Assembly (NCBI GenBank): GCA_033239525.1
Contig: BSYO01000014.1
Span: forward strand, 18,584,021 to 18,648,020
DNA: 64,000 nt
Direction: 5' to 3'
Origin: Nepenthes gracilis
Lineage: Eukaryota > Streptophyta > Magnoliopsida > Caryophyllales > Nepenthaceae
Under the pieces are notes generated by a model. That model saw only the letters and a program-made list of their open reading frames with translations. It made no database searches and was not told the DNA's origin. The position numbers and the translations under genes are program-made. Positions 35,769-48,743 of the stretch are shown here, in pieces (position 1 is the first letter of the stretch; every line of letters starts with the position of its first letter).

Positions 35769-36827
35769 ACCTTCTTCAAGTTGTGGAACTCATCCTTTAG
35801 ACCATTTGTAGTAAACTTGCTAGTATAATGTTTTCTCCGACGAACCATATTCAATCTATCATTAGTCACCGAGACTTTCGATTTTCTTTGTTAGGTTGCA
35901 TTCTTTTCATGGGATAGGAGCCGTGGAATGATGCTGTTGAGTGGTTTGGGATTTCAATTTTATGGTTGGTGTTTGTGGTTGTGTCATGAGGATTTCGTTG
36001 TTCGAGCCTAAGTTATGCATTTTTAACTCACCTTCTTTTCGGTGATTGAATTTTAAAGGCTCTCGATAGTTGTTTTTATTTGGTTCCTAGGTCTCTTGTT
36101 TACAAATTTTGTTTATTTATTTATATATATTAATTACTTATCCAAATAAAGATGAATGATAGAAAATTCATTGAAATACTGAAAAAAAAAAAATCATTGC
36201 TTACCCAAAGTTTTTCACAAGACTTACCTTGTATTGTGATGCATTTCTAAGAAATTTGTTTCATTCACGTATCAATAGAGTAAGCTTTGAATTAATTGAT
36301 AGTAACTATTCCACGATAATTATAAATAAGTTATAGAACTGTGCTCAAGTTAGAAATGCATGAGAAAAATGAGTATGCCTACGTTGGAAGCATGAAGTGT
36401 TACCTTTTTCAAAAGAGATGACTTGGGTCTTATATTATTCATTTGCAATGCCCGTATGTTACATCCCATTTGGATCTTACTTAAGAAACAACATGAATCA
36501 TATTTTGTTTACTAATAATACTAATAAATCTTTATTGTTATTATGTAGGCACTACTATGTAACTTTTTGGTAGTTATAATCCATTGTATTCTGATCCTAT
36601 AGTTGTCAAAATTGCTGGGTATGATAGTCAGTTGAGATGTTGTCAAAATATCATATACAACATACTTTATAGAATAATTCATACACGCACACATACATCA
36701 ACGCAATGCCTTCAGTTTCCATATGGAATACTAAAGTTATTAGGCAATATGGCCCAAATATGCTATTCTTGTGTTTGAAATGGATAAATGGAGGCAGTTA
36801 TCATGGTTGTCCTCAATAGATTTGTTA

Positions 36828-38534
36828 TATTACAAGAAAAGTGTAATTTAATTTTTATTATATATTTATTTACTTATCTCTTTATAACGTGGTTAACCTA
36901 TAATTGATTTATTAATACTAATTTTTTTCTTATTTACATTTTAGGATAGATAAGAGTTGGATAAATTATAAGATTGTTAGTGACGGACGAAAGCCAAAGT
37001 ATAGAAAAAGAGCTATCGAATTTCTTGATTTTACATTTTTAAAAGTTGGAAATGGGGATAAGATACGTTGTCTATGTAATAATTGTAACAATCTTTTTTT
37101 CCAAGATAGTGAAATAATCTTCAACCACTTAATCATATATGAAATATTAAAGGATTACAAACAATAGATTTTTCATGGAAAAGAAGAAAATGACTCTACC
37201 AGTGATAAAGACATGATGATGATGGAAAAGTAAGCGGAGATAATGATTTTGAATACGATGATACTATTTCTTTGATCCATGATGCCACAAATGTTAGAAA
37301 TGTAGATTTCAGTGAGGATGTCGACCATGTAGGTGATGAAACTGATCAAAATGATGCAGTGCCCGAAAATTTTTATAGACTTATGAAAGATGTTGAATAA
37401 AAATTATTTTCGGGTTATAATCGTTTTACTAAATTTGAATTTATTTTACATCTTCTCCATTTGAAGTGTATTAATGGTTGGAGTGATAAATCTTTCTCAA
37501 TACTACTAAATTTCTTGAAATTAGTATTCTTCCATGATAGTAATTTTTCAAGTAACTCTTATGAAGCAAAGAAGTATACAAGAGATTTAGGATTGAATTA
37601 TGTTAAGATTGATGTTTGCAAGAATGATTGTATCCTTTATCGAAATGTATATGAAAAATATCAAAATTGATTTGTTTTCAGGTGAAAAAAATCTTGATGA
37701 AGGGATAAAATTCTTCGTTATTTTCTATTAATACCTAGACTTCAAAGGTTTTACATAGCTTCAAAAATAGCATCTCATATGCGATGGCATAAGGAGAAAT
37801 GCCCTGATGATGGAATCTTGAGACATCTAGCCGACTCAAAAGCTTGGAAATCTTTTGATGAAATGTATCCGAACTTTGCACTAGATTCCCGAAATATGAG
37901 GCTTGGCTTAACTTCTGATGGATTTAATCCTTTTGGCAATTTAAATACATCTTACAGCATATGGCCAGTGATATTAGTTCAATATAATCTCCCATCAAGG
38001 ATATGCATGAAAAGTGAATACTTTATACTATCATTATTAACTTCTGGTTCAAAAGCTCCTGGAAATGATATTAATGTATTCTTGGAACCATTAATAGATG
38101 AGCTTATGGAATTATGGTATGCTGGAGTTGAAACCTACAACGCCTTCAGTTCAAACTATTTTAAATTACATGTATCATTATTGTGGACTATCAATGAATT
38201 TTCAGCTTATGCAAATTTATTAGGTTAGAGTACGAAAGAAAAATTTCCTTGTCCTAATTACAATGTTGACACTTCCTCTTATAGATTGTCACATGGTCAT
38301 AAATTGTGTTATATATGTCATCGTAGATTCTTAGATGCCAATCATAAATGGAGATTTGACAAAAAATCCTTTGATGGTACTATAGAAATGCAACATACTC
38401 CCAAACTATTTTCAGGGGATGATGTCCTTGATCAACTTAGTGGATGTGACAATGTGATATTTATTTTACATGCTCTCAGGTATAATTGGAAAAAGAAAAG
38501 TATTTTTTTAAGTTGTCTTGTTGGAGTGTTATAA
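36828..38534 (+). pseudogene. CACTA (En/Spm) TNP2-type transposase, truncated
   Basis: 36945-37150 reads DKSWINYKIVSDGRKPKYRK, IEFLDFTFLKVGNGDKIRC and LCNNCNN, the transposase-associated domain. From 37460 the tnp2 domain follows: GWSDKSFSILLNFLK, LGLNYVKIDVCKNDCILYRN, RHLADSKAWKSFDEMYPNFA, RLGLTSDGFNPFGNL and KAPGNDINVFLEPLIDELME. Stops and frame changes occur near 37165, 37398, 37668-37700 and 38226. It breaks off near 38534. The catalytic domain is incomplete, so it is inactive. A TATTACAAGAAAA at 36828 could be a decayed CACTA end. Confidence 0.85.
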
Positions 38535-38639
38535 TTTAGATGTTATGCATATTGAAAAGAAGCGAAAGTACTACTAATTAGACATTGATGGGAAAGTATT
38601 CTTCCATCTTAATTATTCGTGACCATATGTATTATTTTA

Positions 38640-41600
38640 TTGAAGCAAAAAATTCATTAAAATTCAGCCCGCCCTCCACTTTAGAATTGAATTATATTAA
38701 GATTGATGAAATTCAAACGCGATTTTTCCTCTATAAATAATGCCATATTGTCCAGATTATTTTGAGCCTCCATTTGAGAAGAAAGCTTTCATGCTTCAAA
38801 ATTGTGTTTCTTCTCTTGAGAAAACTAAAAATATCTAAAAGTTTTCTCACTCATCTTCTTTAGCCATTAAAACTTTGTCTTCTATGGAGATCCGTTCGTG
38901 AAGAAGGAGATCCGTTCGTGATTGGCAATTCAAGTGGCAAAGAGGGAAGAGTGGCTTCAAGACCGGAATTGCAATCCAAGGAGTTCCTTGGTAGGGAAGG
39001 CGCGTTACCACCCGGGCTGTAAGTTGAAAAAGTTTCGTCACCAAAAAATTGTGCATGCTTATTAGTTGTTTATACATCTAGAGTTAAATATCCTTTTTTC
39101 GGATATTTAATTTAATTGATTTATTTTATTGCTTCCGCTACTTCAAAGGTTTTACATACCCCCGATCAAAAATAGCATCTCGTTCCTCCCTTCTTTGATG
39201 GGAGTAACTATGCCTATTGGAAGGTCCGGATGAGAGCCTTCCTTAAATCATTAGATGAAGTTTGGGTTAGTACCCAAGTTGGGCAAGTTCGTCGATAACC
39301 AACCAAAAGCTTGTGACATTGTGGACTAAAGAGGAATTGCATCTGTTTGGAATAGTAAGGGTTACATGCTATTTTTATGCCTGTATCTCCCGATGAATTT
39401 AAACGTATTTCAATGTGTGAGACTTCTAAGGATGCGTGGGACATTTTAGAAATTACTCATGAAGGCACAAAGCTTGTTAAAAATTCAAAATTGCAAATGC
39501 TCACCACTAGATTTGAAGAAATAAAATGAAAGAGATGAGACTTTTGATGAGTTCTATGCTCAATTGAATGATATTTAACTCTACATTTAATTTAGGAGCA
39601 ATTCACGAGAATAAAATTGTTAGAAAATCTTAGGTCCCTTCAGAGCGATTTAGACCTAAAGATATCAAGAAAGCAAGGACCTTGATAAAATGAAGATTGA
39701 AGAACTAGTAGGATCCCTACAAACTTATGAGCACACCTTTCTGATCGAGGAAAAACAAATTTGCTCATTCCAATGACGAATCATGTAGCGATGATGATTT
39801 TGCACTATTTGTTAAGAATTTTAAAAAATTCTTAAAGAAAAATAACTCGATCATCAAAAAAATTGGATGTGGACTTAAAGCGATCACATCAATTTGAATA
39901 TGAGAGTAAGGACTCCAAATCGAAATCTACCCAAGGCGTCCAATGCCATGAGTGTAAAGGTTTTGGCCACTATCGGGCTGAATGCCCAAACTTTAAACGC
40001 CAACAAGGTCAAGCCTTTAAAGCTAATGTGACCCTAAGCGTGACGAAGAAGAAATTACGAAAGCTCCTGAAAAATACATTGATCCGTGTGTGAAAATTCA
40101 GTAGATAATATTCTTGGAACCATTAATAGATGAGCTTACGATAAATTATTTAGGGAATGAAAGTTAAGAAACTAAATAGAACCCTAAATAATAAGATCAT
40201 TGATTTGGAGCAAGAAAAATATCTCTTCAATCCAAGGTTGATTCTAAAAGCCAAGAAATTGAGAATTTGAAACTCTCATTCTCTAAACAAATCACGACCT
40301 TGGAATCTGAACTGGAGGCCACGAGAAAAGATTTAAAACAATTCTCAAATGGGTCTACAAAATTAGATCATATGCTTGGATTGGGAATGGTGGAAATAAA
40401 CGGGGGTTGGGATATGTTGAGAATATGTTCCCAAATGTGAAACCTAAAACAAGTTTTGTTCCCTCCAAGAAAATGCCACACCAACACATTAACACATCAA
40501 AATTCACTAAGCAAACAGCTCGACGTGTGGCTTCTCAATTTGACTCAACTCATGTGCAAAATTTACCTAATCAAAAATTGGTGAACAAAATTTAGTCTTT
40601 ATCAATATAAATCAAAGATTTAAGGAGTTCCTAAATTTGTTCCTACTTGTCATGCGTGTGGAAAAGTTGGCCACATTCGTCCTCAATGCTACACTATAAA
40701 TCATTGGTACAACCAACGAAAAGGGCTAAACATGAATCAACTTATTGATCACATTTAATGAATGAACAAGTTAAAATGTTGAATCAAAAAGTAGCATCGG
40801 GAGACAAGTTTGGGTTAAGAAGAGTGAGCTCAATTACCCCTTCACATGACAAAAAAGGGGAGACTTGATTCTTTTTGATAGGGGAGCTTAGGGTTGTTTT
40901 TTTTTTTTTGGGGAGTTTTGTTCTTTGCATATTGTTTCAAGTTCTTATCACAGTATTTTCTTTAGGGGGAGTAGTATGTGTCTCCTACTTATGTACCATG
41001 CATGATGTATCTATTATTGCCTACATTTTTGTTGTTGGTACTAACCTTGCTTGTCCAGGAAACTGAAGTGTCACAGGCAGTCAAGCAGGTTTTCATCACT
41101 TCGCCTCAGCTGCTCGTGTTTAGCTACTTAATTTTTTATGTATCTCTTTTGTATCACTAGGCGTAGGTTTTCATGTACACGGGTTCTATCTCGGTGGTGT
41201 ACGAAAATTGGAGTATTATTTTATTGATGTCGGGTTGTGGGTTGTCGGTTTAAAATTCATTAAAAAAAATCCTTTGATGGTACTATATTGCCGCTCGAGC
41301 TCTTAATCGAGAATACATGCTCCCTCACTATTTCGAGGGGATGATGTGCTCGATCAACTTAGCTCGGCGCCAGGGATGGAAACCCTCGAAACAATGTGGA
41401 AATTCAAACGCGCGATTTTGGCTCCTCTATAAATATTGGCTTATATTTTTTGGGAAGAAAACTAATCTCTACAACATTGTTCTACAAGTTCTAAATAGTT
41501 TTCTCACTCATCTTCTTTAGCCATTAAAACTTTGTCTTCTACCATTGTTGGAGACGTGAAGAAGGAGATGCTCTCGAAGGTGTCGGTTCAGTTTCGGGCA

Positions 41601-41826
41601 AATCCAAGGATAGGGAATCGGGAAAAAGAAAAGTATTTTTTTTCAAGTGCATTGCTTATGAAGCCGGAGTTTTTCAAAGTTTTGGGTCGAGTTATAATTT
41701 CGTCACCAAAATCGGATCTTTATTATTGTTGTTCATTATTATATACATATTGTGCATGCTTATTAGTTGTTTATACATCTAGAGTTAAATAATGTATCGG
41801 ATATTTAATTTAATATTTATTTTATT
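38640..41826 (+). mobile_element. Gag-only Copia-type LTR element, interleaved with TNP2 sequence
   Basis: Repeats at about 38640-39131 and 41250-41826 share CTCACTCATCTTCTTTAGCC, ACGTGAAGAAGGAGAT-like and GTGCATGCTTATTAGTTG blocks, and enclose a gag but no pol. A polypurine-like TTTAGGGGGAGTAG occurs at 40962-40975. Such elements (TR-GAG) depend on other retrotransposons. Short blocks of the CACTA transposase just upstream are embedded in both LTRs and the interior; see findings. The borders are therefore approximate. Confidence 0.6.
39190..40860 (+). pseudogene. Copia gag with two zinc knuckles, broken
   Basis: Begins FDGSNYAYWKVRMRAFLKSL, continues with ASVWNSKGLHAIFMPVSPDE and ETFDEFYAQLNDI. 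A first knuckle CHECKGFGHYRAEC lies at 39948-39990 and a second, CHACGKVGHIRPQC, near 40650-40692. Frame changes break it, and one block (40107-40138) is TNP2 transposase sequence. Confidence 0.8.
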
Positions 41827-42319
41827 GGCACGGCATTAGACATGCTTTGGGAAAACAAAGGATAATTAATGCTCTCTGTTCATTATTTTGCTTAGAAGCG
41901 CTTTGTATTAACCCATTGTTTACAATGGGTGGGCAGATTTACACCCCACCCAAACCATATCTTACATCAATAGTAATTGTTTGTAGGACTTGGAGGATGT
42001 AATTAACCAAATGAATGATAAAAGTGTCGAATAAACGGATGGTGGCTCATTATTTAAGTTTCAAGTAATCTAAGTAGTTGCCTTTTGAATTGAGAATCTT
42101 AAGGTCCCTTTTGCACGTTTCTTTTCTGAAATCAAATGAATATGTATACTTGATTTCTTGCGTAATTGGAGCTACCTAGATAGTTCATATAATTTCAACA
42201 TCTCAGAATTTAGAAAGTTGAAAATCAAAAAGAACTACAATCTTCCAACCAAACAAACCAGGGAAGTTTGTACAGAACCCTGAAATTTTATTAGAGAAGT
42301 TTGTGAAAAAAACCTTTGA

Positions 42320-43047
42320 CGGGCAGTGTGTTTTCTTTCTGATATAGGAATGGGAGTTCATGATATTACAAGTATTGTACGTGTCCATATTCAATTTTTG
42401 GGTTTCCATTCCTTGAAAGGTCCGAAAACTGTTTTGAGTAACTTAAAGATAGGTAGAGATGATTTGTGTCAGATATTGAAGGAAGACCCACTGAAGTTGT
42501 TTAGCCTGGCGTCTAAATCAAAGAGCAATAAAGGTATTGGTGTCGATGTGTATCACAATCCAAGTAAATATCAAGAGAAAACTACGTTTCTTTTGAGACT
42601 GTAATATGCAGAAAACTCCAATGATATAAGCAAAGCCTTAAAACAATTCCACGGCAGAGGAGATCAATTGCAGGAGAGGTTTGATTGCTTGGTAAGGGCT
42701 GGTTTGGAGAGTGATGTTGTCACTAACATGATTAAACAAGCTCCATCTGTGCTGAATTAGACCAAGGATGTGCTTGAGAAGAAAATAGACTACCTACGGA
42801 GTTGCCTTGGCTACCCATTGGATTCCGTGGTGGTATTTCCATCTTATTTGTGTTATGATATGGACGGGATTCATCTTAGATTTTCAATGTATGTGTGGCT
42901 GAGGAACAAAGGTGCTGCAAAACCAAGAGTGTCCTTAAGCACAATCCTTGCCAGTTCAGATTCATGATTCATGAAATGTTTTGTGGCAATCTACCCACAA
43001 GGACCAGCCATGTGGGAAACGTTGAAAAAAATCTCACACTCAAGCTG
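42320..43047 (+). pseudogene. mTERF (mitochondrial transcription termination factor) family pseudogene
   Basis: One frame is preserved for about 240 codons but holds three stops (42602-42604, about 42758 and 42965-42967). It reads LCQILKEDPLKLFSLASKSK, KTTFLLRL-stop-YAENSN, GRGDQLQERFDCLVRAGLES, KDVLEKKIDYLRSCLGYPLD, SVVVFPSYLCYDMDGIHLRF and SMYVWLRNKGAAKPRVSLST: the helical repeats near the C-terminus of plant mTERF proteins, which bind organellar nucleic acid. No indel was seen, so it died by point mutation or was copied recently. The N-terminal half is absent. Confidence 0.82.
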
Positions 43048-44929
43048 AGTTGGATCTTTTCTGCTGTCACTTTTCACAAATGTTTCATGCTCGGGGCAGA
43101 GATGTTGCTTTTTGGTATATGGAGGCTCTTGTTCTCGTAGCTGCTGTTAAGTTTGCACCTGCACCAATATATTTGTTGAGGTCTTCTTGATTTTTGTTGC
43201 ATTTGGTTAGGAAAAAAATTTTCAAGACACCCTAGTATCTATTTATTCTAATCTGTGGTATCTTATTTTTGGCAATTCTTGTATTAAAGAGGTGTGTAGT
43301 TATATTATAACATTGCAATATTACTATTTATTCAAAGATGTGTAGTTATATTACAAATGTGTGATGCCATTTATGATTATATATCTTTTAGTAATTGATA
43401 ATATTATAAAATAATATAATATTTTTGATATATGGTATAAATATAAATATATATATATATATATATGGTAACCAAATGAAGATTGTTGTCATTTGCTTGT
43501 TGCCGTTAAATTTTATTATGACTTGGCTGTACACTTTACATATTATTTATTAAAGGCGGAAGTTACAAGACCATTTGACAAGAACAGGAAGTGAACTTAT
43601 GATCAATCTAGTAAGTCTACTAGTAGAACTACAAGCCAATCTAAAGTTTTAAAAGGCCAGCTGGCTTTCTTTTCCTCGGCTGATCGTGTGCTAAAACAAG
43701 TGGAGATTAGAACCTTTGAGGGGATGTTAAAATATTATTTTCCATATTTATTTAGTTTATTCCCGAATATGATTAGATTATATTGAGATATCTCGAATTA
43801 TATATTAGAGTTATTTGAAAAATAACTCATTGCTTATAATAGCCGAACATTCAAAAAAATAAAAGACTAGATCCGATGATCTCAGTATTCAAAGGAGGCA
43901 TACATACAAATTCAAGTTAAGGTTGTAAACTTTAAATTTTGAGTGCTTAATGTGTGAATTCGTTGATTGCTATTTTTTTTTATCTGATTGAGTGATTAAT
44001 GTGTGAATCACAATGTTACTTGGTAGCATTTAAATTGTGTGAATTATTTTGATCTAATAATATTTTGGGACAAAGTGTCAGGATCTTGGCAGACTAACAT
44101 TGTGAGGCTGAGTAACGAGAATCAGAATGTTAATCAAAGTATTGACATGAAGAAAAAAGGGTGTTATTCCTAGACCCTTTTTTTCCATTTTCAGGTATGT
44201 TGTATTTAATTATATTCAGAATACTTTTACTAATCAGATTTCTCATTTTTACTCTCATTTTGTATAATTCTTGAGTCTCTACTTGTATAGTAGTGATTGT
44301 AAAACTTTATTGAGATTAGAGTTGTATAATCATAAAGGCATTTGATAGGCTACCAGTTGGGAGACAAAAAACTGCTAGTGATTTGTGTAAATTGTCGATA
44401 ATGAGCATATTTTTTCATCATAAATTCCATTGTGCGTGTGCCTTTGTGCGTTTGCGTGTGATGTGTTGGTGCTTCGGTCTGTGTGCTGCTTCATTTATGA
44501 AACGGTAGGGATTAACTGAAATTTGTTCAAATGACAGGTCCACACAGCTGCATTTGTTCAAAGGACAGAAATATTACTACGTTGGGCTTCAAATGGTTGT
44601 TGCCAATGGCCGCTATGGCATCAGAACTACCTCTTGATTTGAACACCAGTCTCATCTATTCATTCTACAAAGCTGCAATAAGTTTGTTGAAACTCAAAGA
44701 GAGAATTTTTTTTTTGTGTTGAAACTCAAACTGCTGGTTTTGTCAACACCAGTATAAGTTTGTTGATTCTATTTTTTTTAATTATTATAAGACAATTTGA
44801 TATTTGTGTTGAAATTAATTTGATATTTGTGTTAAATTTTTACCCATTAAAGTATATAAATTAAATGTAAAATTATATACTTTTTATGGTAATTATTTGT
44901 TATTAAATATAATATTTAATAACAAATTT
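43048..44929. other. Intergenic DNA
   Basis: AT-rich with a (TA)n repeat at 43448-43467. The ORF at 44531-44722 resembles nothing known to me. Confidence 0.5.
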
Positions 44930-45123
44930 TAAATGTATTTTAGTGACAAAATTATGTTATCACTAAATAATTTTTTTAGTGACAAAATAAAAATTTATCA
45001 CTAAATATTTTGTGACAAATATTTAGTGACAAATTAATATTTTGTCACTAAAAATTTTAGTGAAAAATTTATAATCTTTAGTGATAAATTATTTTATTAC
45101 TAAAAATTAACATTGTTGTAGTG
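44930..45123 (-). mobile_element. CACTA-like transposon terminus with subterminal repeats
   Basis: The right end reads CACTACAACAATG on the - strand, the usual CACTA terminal form. Just inside it, TTTAGTGACAAA and its reverse complement TTTGTCACTAAA recur several times in both orientations, as expected for transposase-binding subterminal repeats. The opposite end was not found with confidence. Confidence 0.6.
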
Positions 45124-45414
45124 AGTCTGCATTGTTGAGCTTGCGTTGGTAAGGCAGACTACGGAGTGCATTTCTTCAATGGAGGAAGACGGGAAGAAAT
45201 ACTCTCCACTTCTTCAACAAGCTCCACTATGGTTTTCTGCATAGAAGGTAAAGCCCTAGCAAGTGATAGCGTAAGTATATGATTTACAATGATGACTAGA
45301 GGCAAATTTGAATTGAATTGGATTGAATAAGATTAACTCGATATATAAATAACAAGCAAAGTTTACTTACCAATTTAGATATATACCAGTTCGACCTCTA
45401 TTTATATTTATCTA

Positions 45415-45746
45415 ATTAAATATTATGACTAAATAACTTTATTTGTGAGATTTAGAAAAAATTTATGAAACCAAGAAAGAAAAATAAGTCACGATTGCAA
45501 GCTCTCAATGATTATGCAAGCAAATTGTATGTATATTATTGGTCTTTATATGACTTTATATAGATCACTTTTTTCTAACTAATTAACTTTATTTTTATTT
45601 ATTTAGTAAAATATTATCATTAAATAACTTTATTTGTGAAACCAAGAGAGAGAGATAAGCCACGGTTGCAAGCCCTCAATGATTATGCAAGCAAATTGTA
45701 TGTATATTATTAATTTTTATATGACTTTACATAGATTAATTTTTAA
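45415..45746 (+). repeat. Tandem pair of about 188-bp units containing an exon-like piece
   Basis: Units near 45415-45568 and 45603-45746 share TTGCAAGCYCTCAATGATTA and TGCAAGCAAATTGTATGTAT. Both keep the open frame SRLQALNDYASKL or PRLQALNDYASKL followed by a GTATGT donor-like site. The parent gene was not identified. Confidence 0.7.
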
Positions 45747-45749
45747 AAA

Positions 45750-47028
45750 AGTTTTAAATAAATAATATTTTTATATGTCAATTAATTATAACAAAAAAGG
45801 ATTTGAGCCACTCTTTTTTTTTTTTTTTTTTACAATTTTCTTTTTTAAAGTATTCTCTATTCTTTTTCCATGCTTTATTCCTTTTTTAATTTTTATACAA
45901 TATATGTTTATATTTTTATTTTTCATATTCATTTTTTAACTTTTATTCCATGTCTTCTTTATTCAAAACTCGAGAAGCAGAGATCTATCAATATATAAGG
46001 GGATATAACTAAAATAATAAAATATTATAATTTTATACCTAATATTAATATATATCAACTAATATATAATATTTTTTTTATAGTCTTTGTCTACACTCTC
46101 ATATATACATATATTTTAACACAACCGTCCAAAAACAACCGATTCCCAAAATTACACCCATATATTTACTCAACACAGCAGCACTCGGAGCCTCAACGAG
46201 CAATCACTCACACACATCACAATATACACTGTAATATCCTCATATATATATATATATATATATACGTGCACTGTCATTTATGCGTACATATTGACAAACG
46301 TACATATATACTCACACACTGCCGTACTTTATCACAATTTCGTTTTCTTTATTAATCGGAACTGCCGCAAACAGAGCACGAAGCTCTGCTCTACGCCGTC
46401 CATCTGATTTCCACCGTAAAACAAGAAAATCTCAACATTTCTTTTCCCACATGAAGGACAAATAATTTACTGTACTATCCCACTAAATTTCGCCCCTCAA
46501 TTTAACAAGAAACTCTCAAATTTTCAAGCTCTTCGCGGTGCTCTATTCACAGGAACATGACCAATTCCCACAAAATCGCGCATACTAGCGTAATTATTAA
46601 CATCAACGATAAGAAATATGGGTGATTGTAAGAGAAAGGAAGAATTTACTAACAGAAGAACAGGGAAATACTAGCAGAAGAGTAGTGGATTTCCTGAAGA
46701 GAAAAAAATTATTTTACTTGACTGATTCAACGATGAATAGCGGCGGCAGCACAAAATTGTGGCGGCGGACAACGGCAATGTCCCCTCCGGCACAGGATAG
46801 CGGTGGTGACCACGACTACACAACTTCTTCACGACGACCCTTACCTTCTCACGCACTCCTCCATTTATCTTCACAGCAACAGCCTACCGAATAAATGAGG
46901 GGAGAAGAATAGCAGGAGAAATTGAATACAGAATTGGCAGCCGAAGAGGTGAGGAACCGAGGGGCCTAATCAATCGAGCTGCCGTGGTCGAGGAAGGAGG
47001 ATGGAAAGATCAAGATAGAGGGGAGAGA

Positions 47029-47082
<54 letters not shown>

Positions 47083-47389
47083 AAAATAACTTTATTTTTT
47101 ACGATATTATGTCAATCACCCAATAAATCAAAGTCAAAATGCTGGGTTATTCCAAGGTCTGCCCATTTTATTCCAAATATTCATCATTATTTATTATGCA
47201 CCAATCAAATATAAGTATTTTCAGTCATTGGAAATGGTTTCACTCAACCACCTCTTGCACGAACTCTTGTGAATTGCATGTGAGTTGCACAGTTGATCCT
47301 TGTATGAATCTCGTATGACCCTCTAATGAATTTCATTACTTGGACAATCATTGACCGGCCTTGGCCAACTCTCACATGACTTTTGCTTG
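45750..47389. other. Intergenic DNA with microsatellites
   Basis: Holds a 16-base T run at 45817, (TA)n at 46242-46264 and (TTA)n at 47030-47081. ORFs here are short, and one is only the translated TTA repeat. Confidence 0.5.
47030..47081 (+). repeat. (TTA)n microsatellite
   Basis: About 17 uninterrupted TTA units. Seen directly. Confidence 0.97.
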
Positions 47390-47850
47390 ACACTTCTGCC
47401 CAAGCATGTGATGTGCTCTATGTCGCAACTGGAACTCGAAGGGGAGACGAGTAGAGCGCAAGAGAGAGGAGAGTTTTGGCAAAGAAAATAAAGGAGAGAG
47501 AGCGAGAGGGAGGAAGAGAGAGAGGAAATGATAACAAGGAAAAGCTCGTATATTCCCCACTTTGAAACAATAGTAACGGGCTTTATACTGAAGTCCAACC
47601 AACTACAGTACAATTAACAACCTGTGCCACGTAATAATAACCTAGTAGTTGACAAACAGAACTAAAATAGAAAATAATTAAATGTATATTTCTAGAGCTT
47701 AAGGAGAAATTAGGTAGTCTGTGAGCCCCTTTTGGTAACCGAGTGATTGGTTAGCAGTGTATCTGAGGTACCACAACTGCCAAAGAAAATTAATGGGCTG
47801 TATATTCGGTGAGCGAGCTCTCGATGATGTATCAATAAGTATGTAACATT
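47390..47850 (-). repeat. Left (3') LTR of the gene-carrying element, truncated
   Basis: Homologous to 52285-52760. Homology stops at about 47850, right where the kinase fragment begins, so the start of U3 is missing here. Confidence 0.75.
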
Positions 47851-48360
47851 ATCGTCTCCATCAAAAGAATCTTATTCTCAAAGTAAAACAATGAACAAGT
47901 TTGATGAAATGCTACCACTATGAAACTGTCGAGGCCCATCACACGCATGCTATCATATGTATCGGCATCCAACGCAATCTGTGCAAGCCCAAAATCTGAA
48001 ACCCGAGCTTCCAAGTTGTTGTCTAGAAAAATATTCGATGACTTTATAACCTTGTGAATAAGTCCTAGATGGCAATATTCCTGAATATATTCTATGCCAC
48101 GAGCTATCCCAACAGCGATCTTCATATGTGTTGCCCAATCCATCACAGGCCCATCTTTCCCATGAAGAAGATGATGAAGTGTATCATCAGGATCATATCT
48201 ATAAACAAGCAGTCTACGGCTTTCAAAAATGTAATACCTAAGACAAGCGCTTCCACAATGAATGGTAATACAATTACCCTCAAAATAATACGGAACAACA
48301 ACCCAATTCATTGTCAAATTAGCAACATTCTGCCTAAACTCTGCAGTCTAAGCTAAGCTC
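47832..48360 (-). pseudogene. Receptor-like kinase fragment
   Basis: Reads AEFRQNVANL, then LLVYRYDPDDTLHHLLHGKD, MDWATHMKIAVGIARGIEYI, LIHKVIKSSNIFLDNNLEAR and VSDFGLAQIALDADTYDSMR VMG. This spans kinase subdomains IV to VII of a plant receptor kinase (closest by eye to PERK- or LRR-type). The catalytic HRD is HKV, while the K-x2-N and DFG survive. The ATP-binding lobe and the C-terminal half are missing. Translation up to the DFG region is open. Not functional. Confidence 0.78.
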
Positions 48361-48743
48361 AATATTACTGCAATTTTAATCAAGGGTGGGAAGCACAATT
48401 TCAAAGTTTCGATCACAACCACAATCTATAGAGACATCCAAATGAATCTAGCCCCAAGCATTAAATAAGTGGGTCGATTCCGATCACGGAACTTGGATAC
48501 TAGCTCCAGGGATCTGAGCAAAATCTTGGAGCATAATCCAATGCTTTGGGCAATCCAGCAAGCATACAAGCCAATTCCAATAGCACATAAAATGAGGCAA
48601 ACTCTGTCTGCTTTGGTGGCCAACTTTGGGAAGCAAAGTAGGACTAGGCATAGTAAATTATCTACAATTGCTGTAGAAGAAGTGCCCTAGGCATAGTAAA
48701 TAAAGAACGGGGATGGGCTTCCATACATGGCTGCAAGGGAACC

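Noticed and set aside
36828..45123. A single CACTA element spanning TNP2, gag element and mTERF piece
   Set aside because: The left end candidate TATTACAAGAAAA lacks subterminal repeats and the 3-base flanks do not match.
46984..47214. ORF encoding a run of isoleucines
   Set aside because: It is the translated TTA microsatellite.
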